Assembly (NCBI GenBank): GCA_016721465.1
Contig: JADKIA010000010.1
Coordinates: forward strand, 1 to 8,414
DNA length: 8,414 nucleotides
Source of the DNA: Ideonella sp.
GTDB taxonomy: Bacteria; Pseudomonadota; Gammaproteobacteria; Burkholderiales; Burkholderiaceae_C
Direction of reading: 5' to 3'
Both the position numbers and the translations under genes were made by a program. Below the pieces are notes generated by a model. The model made no database searches. It worked only from the letters and a program-made list of their open reading frames with translations, and was not told where the DNA came from. Positions 7,236 to 8,414 of the stretch are shown one piece after another (position 1 is the stretch's first letter; each line of letters starts with the position of its first letter).

Positions 7236-8414
7236 CTACCGCCGCGTGCCTGGCGCGCGCTGCGCAAGCTTCATGGCCGCGAGCTCGCGGCCGATCACGC
7301 GCACGCCGGCTTCGATGCGCTCCACAGGAATCGACGAATAGCCGATCCGCAAGTGCTGCCGCGGTGGCCTGGCGCCGGCAAAAAAACGTCTCCGGGCTCG
7401 ACCACGACGCCCTGGCGATACAGACGTACGCTCAGCTCGCGGGTGTCGCAACCCTGGCTGGCGCTGACCCACAAGGCCGAGCCGCCGTGGGCCGCCACCG
7501 GCGTCAGCCCGGAAGCATGCAGCGCCAGCGCCTTGCGCAGCGCCTGTGCGCGATCACGGTAAGCGATGTTCAGGCGTCGCACAAAGGCCTCCTGGTGGCC
7601 ATGGCCGATGAAGCTCGCTGCCGCCTGCTGGTTGTTGGTGGCCACATGGCGCATCACCAGGCGCCGCAGCGCGCGCAGCTCGCGGATCAGCTCGGCCGGC
7701 GCCACCACGTAGCCCAGCCGCAGGCCGTGCGCCAGGGTCTTGGACAGGCTGCCGAGGTAGATCACCCGAGCCTGGCTGTCCAGACTCTTCAGCGCCGGGG
7801 TCGGCTGGCCGAGAAGTTGAGTTCGCTTTCGTGGTCGTCTTCGATGACGATGAAGTCGTCGCGCCCGGCGCGGGCCAGCAGATCCAGGCGGCGTTGCAGC
7901 GGCATCGTCACCGTGGTGGGGCACTGGTGGCTGGGCGTGACGTAGACATATCGGCAACCCGCCAGCGCCGCGCCGAGCACCAGGCCCTGCTCGTCCACGC
8001 GCAGCGGCCGCACATGGCGCGTGCGCAGCAGGAAGTTGTTGCGCGCGTCCGGGTAGCCGGGGGTTCTCGATGCCGACCACGGTGGTCGGGCCGAGCAGCA
8101 GCGTGGAGAGCGGAAGGTCGCCTGCTGCGCGCCGGTGGTCACCAGAATCTCGTCACGATCGGCCCAGATGCCACGCGCGGGCAGCAGGCGCCGGTGGATC
8201 TGGTCGATCAGCGCGTCGTCGTCGCGGTCGATGTGGTCGGGCGCCCAGCGCCGCAGCGCACGGCCCTGCAGCGACTCGAGCACGCACTCGCGCCAGTCGG
8301 CGCTGGGGAACAGGCTGGCGTCGAACTGGCCGTAGATGAACGGGTAGGGTTGCTGCTGCCAGTCGCTAGGCTTCTCGATGTTGCGCTGCTCGGAGGGGCG
8401 CAGCTTCAGGCGCT
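7236..8414 (-). pseudogene. MocR/PdxR-type regulator, aminotransferase-like domain, partial and frame-broken (probably sequence error)
   Basis: Read from the window edge, the frame gives RLKLRPSEQRNIEKPSDW, then YPFIYGQFDASLFPSADWRE, the usual entry into the fold-type I aminotransferase domain of MocR regulators. Later motifs are ILVTTGAQQA, GYPDARNNFLLR, YVTPSHQCPTTVTMPLQRR, FIVIEDDHESELNF and GSLSKTLAHGLRLGYVVAP, whose Lys (codon 7741-7739) should bind PLP. The C-terminus HLRIGYSSIPVERIEAGV ends at TAG 7238-7236. The GntR-like winged-helix domain should lie before this part, beyond the window. A free-standing class I aminotransferase is less likely, given the MocR-like linker and entry. The frame changes near 8115, at the G5 run 8059-8063, near 7808 and at the A7 run 7380-7386, each by one base. 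Conserved motifs continue across every break. Such regulators often control PLP synthesis or amino acid and GABA-type metabolism; the target here is unknown. Confidence 0.82.
7275..7292. repeat. 18-bp perfect palindrome in the 3' end of the MocR-like gene
   Basis: GGCCGCGAGCTCGCGGCC is its own reverse complement over 18 bases. On the minus strand it encodes GRELAA near the C-terminus of the MocR-like protein. It could fold in mRNA from either convergent gene, but it is inside coding sequence and no T-run follows, so a terminator call is not supported. Confidence 0.45.

Noticed and set aside
1..8414. tRNA, rRNA, CRISPR array, insertion sequence or integrase
   Set aside because: No direct repeat arrays, transposase motifs, terminal inverted repeats or RNA gene signatures were seen by reading both strands.

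Overview
This window is GC-rich throughout, with strong third-position G/C bias. Its gene content fits a betaproteobacterium, probably a Burkholderiales-type organism. That placement is inferred from composition and protein style, not from a marker gene.

Layout. (1) Positions 4291 to 1, minus strand, hold a tightly coupled export operon. It runs from an HlyD-family periplasmic adaptor, to an ABC exporter with an intact N-terminal C39 cysteine peptidase domain, to the start of a third gene that leaves the window and looks like a second ABC exporter subunit. Both junctions are 4-base ATGA overlaps. This is the layout of a leader-peptide-cleaving exporter for a bacteriocin or RiPP, resembling the NHLM/NHLP type. 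No precursor peptide is visible here. (2) Positions 4292-4540 form a divergent intergenic region with one AT-rich island and one strong GC inverted repeat. (3) Positions 4541-7096, plus strand, encode a soluble c-di-GMP turnover protein: TPR repeats, a coiled coil, a GGDEF domain and an EAL domain. Its reading frame is broken about 13 times, yet the protein similarity continues across every break. (4) Positions 7097-7235 are a short convergent gap. (5) Positions 8414 to 7236, minus strand, hold the aminotransferase-like part of a MocR/PdxR-type regulator. It is also frame-broken, and its DNA-binding part lies beyond the window.

The exporter genes (1-4.3 kb) have clean long frames. From about 4.58 kb to the end, nearly every apparent frameshift is a one-base change, mostly an under-call, often in a short G, C, T or A run. 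Two unrelated genes on opposite strands are affected alike, so sequence error in this half is likelier than gene decay. Once the frames are joined, the catalytic motifs are conserved. Biologically, the exporter probably cleaves a leader from a small secreted peptide and exports it. The divergent GGDEF-EAL gene could link this locus to c-di-GMP, but only proximity suggests that.
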